A DNA stretch of 64,000 nucleotides, from positions 29,332,581 through 29,396,580 of the forward strand of contig OZ024828.1 of assembly GCA_964016985.1 (NCBI GenBank), written 5' to 3'. The notes under the pieces were generated by a model. The model saw nothing but the letters and a program-made list of their open reading frames with translations. It was not told the DNA's origin and searched no databases. The position numbers were made by a program, and so were the translations under genes. This stretch comes from Anodontia alba. Its lineage: Eukaryota; Mollusca; Bivalvia; Lucinida; Lucinidae. Position 1 is the first letter of the stretch. Each line of letters starts with the position of its first letter. Positions 1 to 14,300 of the stretch are shown here, piece after piece.

Positions 1-19
1 GGGATCACTGAGCCCAATT

Positions 20-205
20 TAACCCATTGTAGTCGGGAGACCTGTAAAAGGGTAGTTGGCAAACAGTGCAGACCCAGATCAGACGCCGCAGAATGTAGCA
101 TCTGATCAGGGTCTCCACTGTTTGCAAATAGTTAAGCCATTTTTGAAATTGGACTCTTCCAATATATAGTGTGGGAGAGTCTATTCCGTATACAATGGGT
201 TAACC
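20..205. repeat. H2 foldback element
   Basis: Ends AACCCATTGTAGTCGGGAGA and its inverse TACAATGGGTTA, with a central hairpin around GCAGACCCAGATCAGA. Other H2 copies: 201-425, 23925-24137, 29616-29840, 33072-33272; part copies about 6840-6957 and 61330-61540. Confidence 0.75.
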
Positions 206-425
206 CATTTTAGTCAGGAAACCCCAAAAGGGTGTTTGGCAAACAATGCAGATCCAGATCAGATGCCACAGAATGATCTGGATGTACACTGTTTGCATTA
301 AAAACAAGATTTCTATAAAACATAATGATGATAATAACAAATAAAAACTGACCGGACACCCTACAGTTGGAAATAGACTAGTCCAAAAAGTAGTGATAGA
401 AGAGTCCACTCAACATAAATGGGTT
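201..425. repeat. H2 foldback element, second copy
   Basis: Directly follows the first copy and shares TTAACCCAT at the border. Central hairpin remnant GCAGATCCAGATCAGATGCC. Confidence 0.65.
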
Positions 426-529
426 AAATTATTCTGGTAGTCTGTTCTGCATAAGCTGGTGCTGAGAGTATGAACAGCATTATACTGTATATTCCTAGGA
501 TTTGTTAAGGGGGGTATTTGATGATAATT

Positions 530-688
530 CAGGGTTGTCAGTTTCTGGCAAAAGAATGTGCACAATACTGGTTAACCGCTTAGAGGACTAAGCCTACCCA
601 GTAAACTTGTGGCTAGGTAAACTGACCGCGCTCGACATGACCCCATTGGGTTGACTGGGCTGTAAAACCTCAACACAAACAAACAACT
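530..688 (+). mobile_element. S1 SINE, 5'-truncated
   Basis: Body and 3' tail only: GTGCACAATACTGGTTAACC, GACCCCATTGGGTTGACTGG and CCTCAACACAAACAAACAAC. Confidence 0.78.
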
Positions 689-689
689 A

Positions 690-775
690 CTTAATTAATT
701 TCAAACAGTGCAGATCCAGATCAGTTGGCTTCTTCAGAAGCCAACTGATCTGGTTCTGCACTGTTTGCAAAGACA
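690..775. repeat. short H-core hairpin
   Basis: CAAACAGTGCAGATCCAGAT and its inverse around a short loop. Confidence 0.75.
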
Positions 776-934
776 GGGTATATCCAGTGTTCAGCAGTAG
801 ACAAATACATTCTCCACATTTTGCACAGGGCTACTTCTGAATTGTGAAGTTTAAAACTTGCTTGTTTTTACAAATACAAAAGTAACTGACTACAAACTTC
901 TGAATAGGTTGCACCCTATATTAATGCCTACTTG

Positions 935-1222
935 CCAGGCTTCATAGTGCGTTTAGCAGCATGTCTGACTGCAGATCCAGGGATCGCAAGTTCAAATCCC
1001 AACTTTGCCACATGATTTTCGTGGAGTTAGGGCATGAAATCATTTTTGCGGTCATTCTTCTCCATCTGCTGACTCAAGAGGGGCAGTTGTCGGTTACTGG
1101 TCAAAGAATGAGCAAGAGAACTATGCCTGCCTAGTGAAAGGATGAGTATGTTATCTGACCAGCTTGATGTGACCTTAACAGTGTTGACTGGGATGTAATA
1201 CACCATCTCAAACAAATCAAAT
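935..1222 (+). mobile_element. S1 SINE, diverged
   Basis: Head with GATCGCAAGTTCAAATCCC (B-box-like) and a body with GTTACTGGTCAAAGAATG, ending CTCAAACAAATCAAA. Confidence 0.65.
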
Positions 1223-1279
1223 AACTCTTAAAGCGCTAAGCAAAATTATAGCAGATGTCATTCTAAATTTTTTATTATT

Positions 1280-1378
1280 ATTATTCAGAGAAAATTAGAT
1301 TTGGCATTTCATGTGAATTGCCTGCTGGTAGACAATTCACATGAAATGCCAAGCCATATTTTCTTGGAAAAATAAAAA
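1280..1378. repeat. P4 hairpin (TTTCATGTGAATTG family)
   Basis: Near-perfect inverted repeat with TTGGCATTTCATGTGAATTG. Other P4 copies include 2464-2578, 3238-3335, 3838-3930, 7043-7140, 11895-11970, 33408-33560, 35233-35315, 36175-36300, 38590-38680, 45940-46030, 47640-47715, 48910-49000, 49080-49215, 55985-56080, 57985-58090 and 58545-58630. Confidence 0.78.
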
Positions 1379-1929
1379 AAAAGCTAAACAGAAAAACAAT
1401 CATAATATTATGTGCTGCAGTTGTGATTATCACATAAAGGGTTAATATATTTTGTTTCATTGCACAAAGTGACGAAATGCAAGTCATAAGACTCAGTTTA
1501 CTTTCTCTTTAGGAGAAGGTATGTGCAAGATTTCATGAATAAAATAGATTACCTGGGAAACTAATTTGTGCATTAACGGTTAAAGTACATAATGCCCTCC
1601 GGTTAAAAAAGAGCATTTAATATTTTGATAGAAACTAAAGAATGTCTTATAAAAATAGAGTTTAGCATGCTGGGAAAAAATATCAGCAGACTACATTTTG
1701 AAATGTGTTTCTTATTTTCTCATCGGATAAAACGTGTATGAAAAAAAAAAAAAAAAAAAATAGACAAAATTATCTACGGAGTCATATGCAGCAATCTAAC
1801 AGACATTGTTTATTGAATTCAGTTCAACAAAATGTTTAATGAATTATTCATGTTAATTAAGCTAAATATTGTTCATACCTGAGCTACTTTTTACGCACCA
1901 AAAATGACAGGAACACCACATAAACATTT

Positions 1930-2124
1930 ACATATCTCCAGATAAGAGGGGTTATTCACATTACATTTTCCTTATTTCTCCACAAAAAACATATGTTGTG
2001 AGTACTCATTAGAAGCACCTCAGTGAGGCACTTCTAATGAGTACCACAACATATGTTTTTATTGAGTAATAAGGAAAATGTAAGTGCTTTCTGGTTGCAA
2101 CAAGTGCCTTATCTGGAGGTATGA
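1930..2124. repeat. F1 foldback MITE
   Basis: Outer ends ATATCTCCAGATAAG / CTTATCTGGAGGTAT, inner palindrome ACATATGTTGTGAGTACTCA around GCACCTCAGTGAGGCAC. Confidence 0.85.
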
Positions 2125-2304
2125 TTTAGCTCTAAATAGATTATCACTTCTTGGTTATTTGTCCAAAAAGTTTTAGATGAATGACGAGCAATGTAGACCC
2201 TGCTCAAACTAGTGAATGAGAATCCTTAAAGGAGCATATTGGTCTGGGTTTGATGTATTTGCAAAAGCTTGTCTGACCAAATACTTATGCTGTTTGTTTT
2301 TCAG

Positions 2305-2397
2305 GCTTTTTGATTCCCAGAACAATCAAAGAGGTGGATACAATGTGGGTCTACAACCTATGTACTATTACGCTGGTTCCAAACTACAGTTAGAATG
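2305..2397 (+). CDS. DD3-3: DD3-3-like exon (first in window)
   Basis: Acceptor tttttcag, donor gtaaca. Reads [15 protein letters not shown] then [12 protein letters not shown], with the Trp codon split TG|G across the intron. It enters in phase 2, so at least one coding exon precedes the window. Confidence 0.85.
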
Positions 2398-5300
2398 GTA
2401 ACATCAGAGGGCTTGTTAATTCGTAAAGCTCCAAGCCTAACTGTATCAGACAACTGCCTAATTTTTTAAAATTATTTTCCAGCGAAAATAAGACTTGATA
2501 TTTCATGTGAATCGTCTGTCTAGCAGACGATTCACATGAAATATCAAGACTTATTTTCTCTGACAAAATTATAAAATAATAATAAAAAAGAAAAATATTT
2601 AAAAGTGGCTCAGTTGGATGCACATCCGACAGGTGATCTAGAGGTGCAGGTTCGATTCCCGCCGGGTTGGCAACATTCCTTCGTGGAGATTTGATCAGGA
2701 AATATTTTCTAAGGTGATTCTCTCCCTTTGGGCTGATTCAAGAAGTGCAGTTGTCAGTTTCTGGTGAAAGAATGTGCACAATACTGGTTAACCTCTTAGA
2801 GGACTAAGCCTGTCCAGTTAGTGTGGTTAGGTAAACTGACCACATTCAACATGACCCCATTGGGTTGACTGGGCCGTAAAACCTCAACACAAACAAAGTC
2901 CTCTGTTGCAGTTGTGATTGGTGCTTTATGGGTTAGAAAGAGTATTTGATGATAATTCTGGGATAGTGAGTGTTCTTCAGTGTCCCTTTAAACATGTTGT
3001 GGGCAATCATTAAAAAAGATTTGGTGAGGCACTTCTAAAAAATGAGTACTGATACTGAGCAAGATTTTCTGAAGTTTCATCAAAGCTGTTCTAATAAGTG
3101 CCCACATGATAATGCTTTTATGGAGGATTAAGAAAATTATCACTATCTGCTCTTCCTTTACATATTACTTTAGCCAACTGAATTTATTATTATTAAAACT
3201 TACCATGCTATGAACAAATTCTGATAATATTTTTCTGATATTTTTTAGAAAGTAGGATCTGACATTTCATGCAAATTGTCTCCTAAGGAGACAATTTGCA
3301 TGAAATGTCAAATCCTATTTTCTAGGAAAAATATTACGAGACTTCATCTGCTGAAATTTTTACCCACCATGCTAAGTGTTATTAATTCCTGGAGATATAG
3401 GATTTGACATTCCAGGCAGATTGTCTTCTTTTCTCATATTCTGTCTCAACTGTTTGTTCAAGGCTCTACAGAGCTGTCTGTAGTGCATCTTGACTTCAGA
3501 TCTAGGGATCGCAGCTTAGTTATTTAACTTTCATGGAGATTGATCATGAAATCATTTCTACTGTCATCATCCCACTTCCTTTGAATCAAGATGGGCAGCT
3601 GCCTGTTACTGGTGAAAGTATATGCATGAGTACTGCTTAACTAGAGGACTAATCCTGCCCAGGAAAAATGTGATTAGGTTAACTGACCAGTTAGACATGG
3701 CCTTAGCAGCATTGACGGCCATAAAACTCAAACTCACTTGTTCGTTGTCAGTTATTTTATCATCATTGTACTATTGGTTAATGCTTAGCATGCTGGGTAA
3801 AAAAAATGCTGCAGACAACATCTAGAGCTTTTTACCATTTTCCCAGGAAACAAGGTTTGACATTTCATGCAAACTGTCTCCTCGGGAGACAGTTTTGCAT
3901 TACAGTCAAACCTTGTTTTCTGGAGAAAACAAAAATATCATTAATTTGTCGTCTGCTTAATTTGCTCAGAGAATACTGAAGGTTAACTTTCACCACTCTC
4001 TGGGCTCATTCAGCAGAAGCAAATTGGGTCTATTTTTTTAATGTCAAATCCTGTTTTCTGGGAAAAGATAAGAAAAATATTATAAAATGTCTGCTGAAAA
4101 CTTTACCCAGAATGGTAAGTGTCAAGTTAAGATAATACTCAGTATTGATGCAACACTCAGGTACCAAAATAAATCAGAGCTCTATATCCTGTATTTAAAT
4201 TGTCATCTGCTTCAGTTATGATTGGCATTTAAGCCTTAACACACTCAGGGCTAACTCAGCAGGTGACAGATTGGTGATATTTTTATGGCCCCACCATTCG
4301 AAGAATGGTGGAAAGGGTATATAGTGTTACCCCTGTCCATGCATCCATCTGTCTCCATAGACCGGCACAGTGGCTCAGTGGTAGAGCATTCACTTTGTGA
4401 CTGGGAAGTTGTGGGTTCCATCCCGGCCGGGTCATACCAAAGACTTTAAAAATGGTACTAGTTGCTCTTGCTCTTTTGCTTGGCGCTCAGCATTAAGAAA
4501 GAAGAGCTAGAACTGGTCAGCTCAATGTCAGTATAATGTGACTGGGTGGAATATCATGTCAAAGTGTCTGGGGCGTGATATTTCAGTGAGGCAGCACTCT
4601 GAAAGTGAGCATTGAGCTCCCTGCCACAACCAGACACCGTGGTGATATGACTGAAAGATTGTTAAAAGAGATGTTAAGCCTAAATCAAACAAACAAACCA
4701 TCCATCTCCATCCGCATCCGGCGTTAGCAATTTGCATTTAAGTTTTTCAGGCGGAGGCGTCTGTGTTCTCTGGACACATTATTCTAGTTTTTTTTAGTTT
4801 TTTTCTTTTTATCTTACCAGAAAACGGAATGAAGGCAATTTGCATAAAATGTCAAATCCTGTTTTCTGGGAAAAAATAAGAAAAATATTTCAGTATGTTG
4901 TCTGCTGAAAATTTACCCAGGGTGGTCAGTGTCAAGATAATACTCAGTATTATGCAGAACTCAGATACCAAAATAAATCTCTATAGCCTGTACCTCAATA
5001 TTTCAGAATGTCATCTGCTGCATTCGTGATTGGAACTTTAAGTTTATAATGGATTGAAATGTTTATGTACATGTAGTTTTGATGAGTAGATGAGATGTTT
5101 ATGTAAGTTTAAGGAGCAGATAATTTTAATGAGTAGAGATGTTTGTGTAGTTTCAATGTGTAGATTAGATGTTTGTGTAGTTTTAATGTGTAGATGAGAT
5201 GTTTATGTAGTTTTATTGAGTAGATGAGGTGTATGTGTAGTTTTAATGAGTAGATGAGATGTTTGTGTAGTTTTAATGAGTAGATGAGATGTATGTGTAG

Positions 5301-8300
5301 TTCTAATGAATAGATGAGATGTATGTATAGTTCTAATGACTAGATGAGATATTTGTGTAGTTTTAATGAGTAGATGAGATGTATGTGTAGTTCTAATGAA
5401 TAGATGAGATGTATGTATAGTTTTAATGACTAGATGAGATATTTGTGTAGTTTTAATGAGTAGATGAGATGTTTGTGTAGTTTTAATGGATAAATGTGAT
5501 ATTTGTGTTATTTAAATGAGTAGATGAGATGTTTGTGTAGTTTAAATGAGTAGATGATATGTTTGTGTAGTTTAAACTAGATGAGATATTTTTGTAGTTT
5601 TAATAAGAAGTTGATATGTTTGTGTAGTTTTAATGAGTAGATTAGATGTTTGTTTAGTTTTAATGAGTAGATGAGATGTTTGTGTAGTTTTAATTAGATG
5701 TGATGTTTGCGTAGTTTTAATGAGTAGATGAAATGTTTGTGTTGTTTCAATGTGTAGATGAGATTTTTGTGTATATTTCAGGACAGATCAACATTCCTGT
5801 GGTAATCCGTACAGTCACTGTGAGCTGGTCTTACAGTACATGTGTCATGACAAGCTCCGAGATGGAACATCCACAGAGTAAGAAATTAAAATTATTCTTC
5901 AGCCTGGGCCCAGTTGTTCAAAGCGTCGTTAGCTTAACGATCTCGTTAAGGGTGATTTCGTTAACTGTTTTAGCAGATTCAATATACAGTATTCTGATAT
6001 TTTTTGCTGAAAAAATGTGAGTAGCTTTTGCACTGCAAAAGCTACTCACATTTTTTCAGCAAAAAGTTTCAGAATACTTGCGTATCACTCGATGTAAATT
6101 TTAACGAATCGTTAACTAACAACATCGTTATCTTTGAACAACTGGGCCCAGATAAGGTGTTAATTTAAGAATAAACATGTAGGATTTTTTTTTTTTTTTT
6201 TTTGTTATGTTTAACATCCAGTTGAGTGAATACCCAGCCAGATACATAAATACATGTATACGCTAAATGTCCTGAAATTTTGTATACCAAAGTGTCTGAC
6301 AAAATGGAAAATGCAAACAGTGCAGAACCAGATAAGGCTGCTGCTGAATGAGCAGTCTCATCAAGATCTACACTTTTTGTCATTCCACTAAGTGTTTTCA
6401 GAAACAACTGCATAAAAAGCAAATTGGAATGAAGTGTTTGAAATTTTATGACATTAACCATAGTTTTTGATGCAAAAAAAGGGACAAGCCTAAGCAAGAA
6501 GGGTACACAGAGATCAAACTGCTTTTGAAAGGGTCTGCACTGTTTGTGATGCAGTGAGCGCTGTTTTACACTTATTACATCGTATTGCTTTCAGTTAGAA
6601 TAATTTTTATTAATACTATTCTGGTGTGATGTTGGGAGAAATGTTTTGATGGAGAAATAAGAAAAAATGCCAACACCTTTTTTGGCCTTCAACAACCTCT
6701 CAGTTTTCCTCTTTAAATGGTAGAAATTCGGGGAAATGCTTTTTACTCATTTTAGACTGAATTAACTTGCTCCCCACACCTACCCCAATCACCTCCCCCC
6801 ACCATCATATTAGAAGAGTTGAATTTCAGTTTTATGTATATCAGGCTATATGATTTAGAAATTCCTAGAGAAAAATGGCTTAACTGCAGCATCTGATATG
6901 GGTGTGCACTGTTTGCCAGTTATCCTTTTGCGGATCTCCAGACTACAATGGGTTAAAAATATATTACATAATATGAACTGTTAACCTTCACTCCTCTCTG
7001 GGCTTATTCAGCAGATGACAAATTGATGGCATTTTTCTTGTTTTTCCCAGAAAACAGGATTTGACAGTTTGTGCAAATTGTCTCCTATGGAGATAATCTG
7101 CATGAAATGTCAAATTCTGTTTTTTGGGGAAAATTAAGAAAAAGTATTTCAAAATGTCATCTGCTGAAATTTATACCTAGAGTGCTAAATGTTAAAGAAA
7201 TGAAATCTGTTTCCAGTACCATACCCTTGGTTCAAACAAAATGTGCAAACAAAGATTGTACCACAGATGAAAAGTATGGAATGCATGAGGACTATCAGTC
7301 TTATGCAGAATGTCTGATGAGACAGAGAAACAAAGGGCTCTTCACAGCAGATCAGGTAAATACACAGCTCCAGATAAGAGGGTATCCATGAAAACACTTT
7401 TATCATATTATGTCAGTAATATGAAATTAATAGGTGTTACCTATGAAACGAGCTTAAGCATTTTATGCACTTTTTTTCCATCAGGTATGCAAAGTTGCAG
7501 ACCAGACAAAACCTGTTTTAACGTTGGTCCAAGGCAAAGTGCACAACATCGAACAATTTTTTTGGCATGAAATTTTGTACATTAGTGTGTCAGCGGGTAT
7601 AGGTATATGATACTCTTGTACTGCTGGGCGGTACAAGCTGGACTTTATAGCGACTTGGTAGAGTGGCTGCCTGTCACGCAGACGGCCGGGGTTCAATCCC
7701 CGGTTGTGCATAATTTTTTTTTTTACTTATTACAAGTGTATAAATAAATATTTAGCCTTATAGTAAAAAGAAATTATGCATGTACCCCGAAAGTTTATTT
7801 TTATAGGCTGATTTCATCAAACAACTTGATGTCTCATTTTAGCTATACTGCAAACGATGAGCTGATCGCCAGTCAACTGAAATCACTGCATATCCTACCT
7901 TTATCATGTTGTCAGTGATAAATTCTTCTCCATGCATAATATTTCTGTTATGTGCTGTAGATATGTAATCCAATTTTTACGGCAAAACTTCAGTTTTTAC
8001 ACTTAAATATGCGAAAATGTTGTTTAATGCGAGAGAAGTCACATACTAAATTTGGCGGCTTAAACGCAGATCAGTCACGCATTTATCCGTGTCAGTGTCA
8101 TAAAAAATGTATCCTTCTATTTCATTGGCTATACGATTCATTACAGCCAATGAGATCACTTGCGGTGGCTGACTGGCTTTCCATGTTTGCAGCGGAGCGT
8201 ATCTGATCATCATATTTTTCGGAAACCAGGCTGGCAAGGGACATAAATTTGCGTTGGTTTTCGGGTTCAACATTAAGCTGATACACTCCGCTGTAGATTT

Positions 8301-11300
8301 GGGAAACCAGTCAGCCCCCGCATGCGAATTCTTCTGCATAGTATGTGAGAGACTCATGATACTTATAGTACGAGCTTCGCAGGTCGCTTAAGCTCGTTAT
8401 TAGGCTAGTTTCATGAATTTTATATGAAATAACTGCTCATGTACGATCCTCTGTGTCTTACTTCTCTGTAAAAACAAAGTGGGTATATACTTATCATATG
8501 ATATAAATAGATGCATTTTAATATTTGAAAGTTTTACTATTGTAAAGACCAACAGATAACAAAAAAACATTACCGACTGAGCTGTAAACTAACACAAATG
8601 TCATCTTTAGTTTCTTGCATACACAGTTAGTTCAAACTTTCAGACTAACGTCTATGAAACATCTTCATTGGAGACAATTTGCATGAAATGTCAATTCCTG
8701 TTTTTGAGAGAAAATCGGAAAAATAATTTTAAATATTTGCTAAAAGTTTTACCCAGCATGCAAAGTTTTAACCCATTTCAATCTATAAAACATAGTAGTA
8801 ATAAAAACTAACCAGGCACCCTGATATTGGAAATAGGCCAGTCCAGAGATTTGTGGTAGAAGAGTCCACTCGATATAAGAGTCCACTAGATATGAATGAG
8901 TTAAACTAATTTTAACTTTGCAGAGAAAAGAAGTAAACAATATTGGGTTGATAATTCACAATACGTATATGCTTTAGGCAAAAAAAAAGTATTAGATTCT
9001 CAGACACTGCCGCATTTGTCCAAAAGGTCCCGCATATATGATTTTTTTCAGTGGTAAGTTTTTCTGACCCACAAAATTACTTGACATTGGATTTTTCTTG
9101 CTTATCTGAGAATCATTTCTACCCAAATTGCAATCTGGACCACAAACATATGGCATTTTTACTTACTTGCAAAGAAAATTGGTAAATTACTATCTGTTTA
9201 TGTTGTTTGAGACTTTAAACTTTGCTTTTAGACACTTCTGGTAAAACACCACCACCATTTTGTTGAGCCAAACAAACCCAAATGTCCAAGAATGTGCCTG
9301 ACCAGAAAATAAAAAAAAAAAAAAAAAAGCCGCCCACACGCATCTATTTTTTTGGCAAAAAGTGCCTGAGAATCTAATAATTTTTTTTTGACCTTAGTGC
9401 AAAAAAAGAAACAAAACAGGGGCATCAATAAAAAGTGCCCATGATATATATGCGTAAGTGCAAAATCAAAAAACATCATCCAAAGCTGTCACAAAAATTA
9501 TCTATGTTATTCCTAATATATGCCAAAGGCTGACAAATTGATGTTATGGTACAATTTCAGGACATGAGAAATCGAGAAACAGCTGTATCAACACGCCAGG
9601 AGAATAATGGCAAGAATCAGCGCTATGCTTATGAATGTACAGAAGAAAGAGACTACTATCCTTATTGGCACCCTTCGCAGTGGAAAGTCAGTATCATTTA
9701 AATGTATTAACCCTTGTCCTGCTGAACCTAGATATGCCCTGCCTTTGCAAACAGTGTAGGTCCAGATCAGTTGGCTTCAGAAGCCAACTGACGGATCTGC
9801 ACTGTTTGCCATTCAGTATGTGAATCTATTTCAACAACCTTGATCAAGTAATCTGATTGGCTGAAAATTAGAAATGGGTGTGGCTTCTTAATTTATTCAG
9901 CAGGATAAGGGTTAATGCATAGTTAAATGCGTTATAGCTCCTAATAAAGATTTTTTTTTTTTTTTTTTTTTTTCAACCTAAAGGTATTGATATTTTTCTT
10001 ATTCCTCCATGAAAACATATGTTGTGGGTACTCATTAGAAGTGCCTCAGAGAGGCACTTCTGATGAGTACCTACAACATATGTTTTCATGGAAAAATAAG
10101 AAAAGAAATATTCTAACCCTGACCCTGCTATTTTGGTTCCCATCTAGGTTTTCTAAGGAGCCTCTTACCTGAGCATTCATTTTTCTGAGCATTCATTTTT
10201 CATCTGTTTTACTCAGTGTCTTGATCAACATGCTATCATATTAGTAGAACTGCCATTGTCATGTTGATCATGTTAACCTCCATATACTCCAAGAGATGAT
10301 CATGGTCATTTTCTGAGTGCTGCCTCACTGAAACATCACCGCCCAGGCATTGCTTATTAGTCTTAAATGCATCCAAATATTATGGCTGAGGTAAACAAGA
10401 CCTGTCACTAGACAGGAAAGCTTGCATGATTTGGAGCTTGTCCAATATAGGAAAAAATTTAAGACTGAATTAATATCAGGGTCACTGCAAGGAGTAGGTT
10501 GCTTGCACTGAACAAATCTTTTGCCAGTATTTAACATCAGTTCAGTATCAACTACATTGAACTAGGAGATATACAATTGTAAACATTTTAAAAATTTACT
10601 TTAACATGAAAAGTCTGTGACCTTGACTTCAAGGTCATTCATCTGGATTGGGCTTGCACACAACAAAATATTCGACTAGTATCTAACATCAATCTAAGTA
10701 TCAGGTAAATCCATTCAAGAAATAGATATCTTTAAAATGTAAATGACGCAAATGTGTATAAAGTTTGATGACTACTGGTATGGTATTCTGCTCAGTCACA
10801 TCATACTGAAAACTTGTTGTGACTCATAGATATACTTTCTTAATGCTGAGTTCCAAGCAAAAAAGTAAATATAGCTAGTAGCATTGTTTGTCTGGCCTGT
10901 TTTAGCGGTAGGTTCGACAGAGGAGTCCTTTTTCTTTCCATTTGTCCGCATGTCAACGTTTACATCAATCTCTGTTTTGGAATCACTATGAGACCAGCAG
11001 GGTTAATTGATACGTGTTCAAGTCTTTGGTATGACTTGACTTGGAATCAAACCCACAATCTCCATCAAGCAAAACAGAGTCTGTACATAGCTATTGCAGT
11101 AGTGGTTTTGAAAGTAAGAATTAAAAGATCAAACTGCTTGGTAATAGTTTGATAAAAAGAGTTATTGGAGAAGATTTTGTCTCTTTTTAAAAGAAATATT
11201 TTTAGTTAAAATCACTTCCCTGGAAAAATGTTAAGCATGCACCCATAGAAAAAACTAGCTCTAGTAAGTTAGGTGTATATACATATCAAGTATCATTGGT

Positions 11301-14300
11301 GTTATCATGAATTGTGTTCCATAAAAGAATTATGACCAGTCATTCATGATGCTGTCAACAGCATACGTTTGGTGTACATTGCTTCTTAGGGAAGTCAGAC
11401 ACTTGACTGGAAGGATAAGGCATAGGGTCGAAGCTATCATCTGGGCATATGGCAGATACACGCTGCACTGGAGGTACTGATTTGCAAATGTAATCTAGAG
11501 ACAATAAATGACATTTTACAATGAAATATCCACCGTGCTTAGCTTAAAAAATACTTTAGGTCAATACTTGTAAGAGCATTAATTTATATTATAGATTTTC
11601 AAGTGACTGATTGTTGTACAATATGGCCTTTAATATGTGAAATTTCCATTTTGTTTTGTTGTTTTGACTTTGCCAAATGTTTACTGGTACAATAAATGGT
11701 ATTTTTCACCATCTCAATTTTGAGCTATTTCAAAGGGAGAGATAGCTTTAAAAATTGCAGTGAAAGTTTGTGGGAGTGCTTAACTTTTTTCCACTTGGAT
11801 ATAATTTAACATCGAGAAGTTTTATATCAATCGAATCATTATTTAACACTTGAATGCCAAGTCGAAATATCAAAAGATGACATTTTTTTCATTTTCCAAA
11901 ACAGTGGTTCTTGACATTCATGCAAAGGAGACAGTTTGCATGAAATATCAAGCCCTATTTTATATCATTTACATGAAATGTTGAGCTCTTTTTTTTTTTT
12001 TTTTTTTTTTTTTGAAAACAATAAAAAACTAAAAGACACTATTGTTTGTTGTCTGACAATTTCAGCCTTAGCATGCAAAGTGTTAATTTTAAATTTATTC
12101 TAAATTAGGATATAGCCGTGCTTACCAATGATGCCAAAAGATGTGCATATTACAAGACAGAGAGTGCAAATGTCAAGTCACGATGGGCATGCTATTTCCC
12201 ACTTGAAAAGTTAGAAGAAATGTACACAAAAGTCAAGAGTGTTCCAAATAACAAAGAAGACTGTGAGGTAAATATCACATTCTGTTCAGAATTTCATGTT
12301 GGAAGTTAGTTTAAAATTTTATCATTACCACTGGTGTCTAAACATATGCAAAATTCAAGGGAACGGATAATCTTTAACTGTGTCTGAATAATCACAAGAT
12401 CCTTGGTTTGGATCCAGCAGAGGTGGAATTATCTACTATCTGGAATTATGACTACTACTCTTCATTGCACAGAGCCTTTCAAGATAGAAATAAAATAAAG
12501 CACCAAACCACCGCCTCCTTCCGTCAGAATTGTTTTGCCTACTGAAAGGGGTCTTCTCTAAAAGGAAAGAATTTGCTCCCAAAGGGAGCAAATTCTTTCC
12601 TTTTATAGCAGACACCATTTCAGAAGGTGCTCGCTGTATAGGAAAGCAAACAGAAAGTGACAAAAATTGTCTCCCTTGTAGAAGGATGAAAAATCTACCA
12701 AGTTGGTCCTGTCCTCTTTACTACATGTGCTTATGAACTTGTTTAGGTTTAGAAGTAGATATCAGAGCAAACCGTCTCTAGTACAAATAGAAACAGCAAA
12801 GGCATTGACCAGTCTGCATCTATACCAAAGCTCTTGAAAGAGGAATTTTTAGATAATTGTTTTCTTAGTTTAGCAAAAACCTGTGCCAGGGTGCTTCTAA
12901 TGAGTATACAGAAAACAGATTTCAGTAGGAAAATCAGAAAACAAAATATTATAACACTTCAGCTGAAAAGGAAAGCACAATGTAAGGATCTATCATGGGT
13001 GTGTGGGGTAGATAGAAAAGTCAGTCCCTCATGATCCCTGTCTAGCATCACAAGGCTTGATGAGTAATGCCAGACTGTGATAGGGAGGGACAGATTTTTC
13101 TATCTACCTCTTATACCCACGATAGATTCTTTTTCATGCATACATTTCATTTCTGAAAGGAGATTTTTTGATAATGCAGTCATTTCAAGTGCTGAAGTCC
13201 GCCATATAGTGATGACATTACTGTGGCATTTAATGATGTCATTACCTTCAGTGACCAAGCTTTACCGATCCCATACTTGGCGTCCATTACATCAAATGTG
13301 GACCTCGGTGGCTCAGTTGGATGCGCATCCGACTGGAGACCAGGTGTGAAACCTTATTTTCTAGGAACACTAAGAAAAAAAATTACCATAATAACCCTGA
13401 ATATTGGGATGTCCTATCTACTTACCATACTTGTCCTAAAATTTGAAATAGTATATTCTACTACCTCTTGATGTGTCTAAAATATTGCTGTATGTATTGC
13501 AAACAGTGTAGACTCTGATCAGATGCCGCATTCTGCAGCATCTGAACTGGGTCTACACTGTTTACAAAAGTCCCTGTCCCAATACTTAGGGTTATTATGG
13601 TAAGCAGTTTGTCATCTGCCAATTTTGCCCAGAGAGTGCTGAAGGATTAATTTGAGAAACAGTGTCCCCCCCTACAAATTAAAGCACTGTCAGATGGGTG
13701 AGTTAATTGTCTCTGAGTGTAGACTGAGAAAATGTTCCTGAATGTGACTTAAGACTGTTTCATTTAACCCTTAAGTTCCTGTAATTTAAGCAAACAGTCC
13801 AGACCCTGATCAGATGCCATGTCCTGTCCAGGTTTTACAGATAATCCCCTTTACACAGCACTCTGACATCACAGCAACAAGAATTGTCTGGCTATAAATA
13901 ACTGTTACCTGGATTTTGTACAAAAGCTATTTACATGGGTTAACTTTATTGGTCAGCAGTAGTCACGCGGACAACCGCAATATAACTCAGATGATCAGAT
14001 CCTTAGTAACTTTGGGTTGATAGTAACTTTGGATTGATTGATAAACAATCAACCCTAAAACATCCAGTTTTGGAATAGAGTTCGGTTCGGAGACAACAGG
14101 TTTGGGAATTTCATAGTGTGAACAATTGTTTTGTCTGACTAGCTCATGGTTTAATTTCATTGGTCAATGATTATTGCATGGACAACAACTTTAAGGAACT
14201 TTTGGTGTATGTATTGTAAACAATCGACCCAAAAATGAAAATGAACACAATGCTCTAGAGTTTCAGATATCCAGCTGGTGATGAAAATGGAATTAAAGGT

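Noticed and set aside
1..2304. Upstream DD3-3 exon
   Set aside because: Searched for an exon ending AG|GT that would complete the Arg/Asn codon and give the usual N-terminal motifs; none found among the H2, SINE, P4 and F1 repeats, so the 5' exons are placed outside the window.
5045..5772. CRISPR-like array
   Set aside because: Units are contiguous imperfect 30-bp repeats with no unique spacers and the DNA is eukaryotic; it is a minisatellite.
5733..6020. 95-codon + frame over the DD3-3 exon at 5782
   Set aside because: It is out of phase with the adjacent exons, runs into a MITE, and the other frame gives the family motifs CGNP and CELVLQYMC.
6165..6497. 110-codon - frame
   Set aside because: It lies over an H3 element and a T run and resembles translations of the other H3 copies.
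7648..7715. Functional tRNA-Asp gene
   Set aside because: The T arm and anticodon arm look right but the acceptor stem does not pair and no clean D arm is seen.
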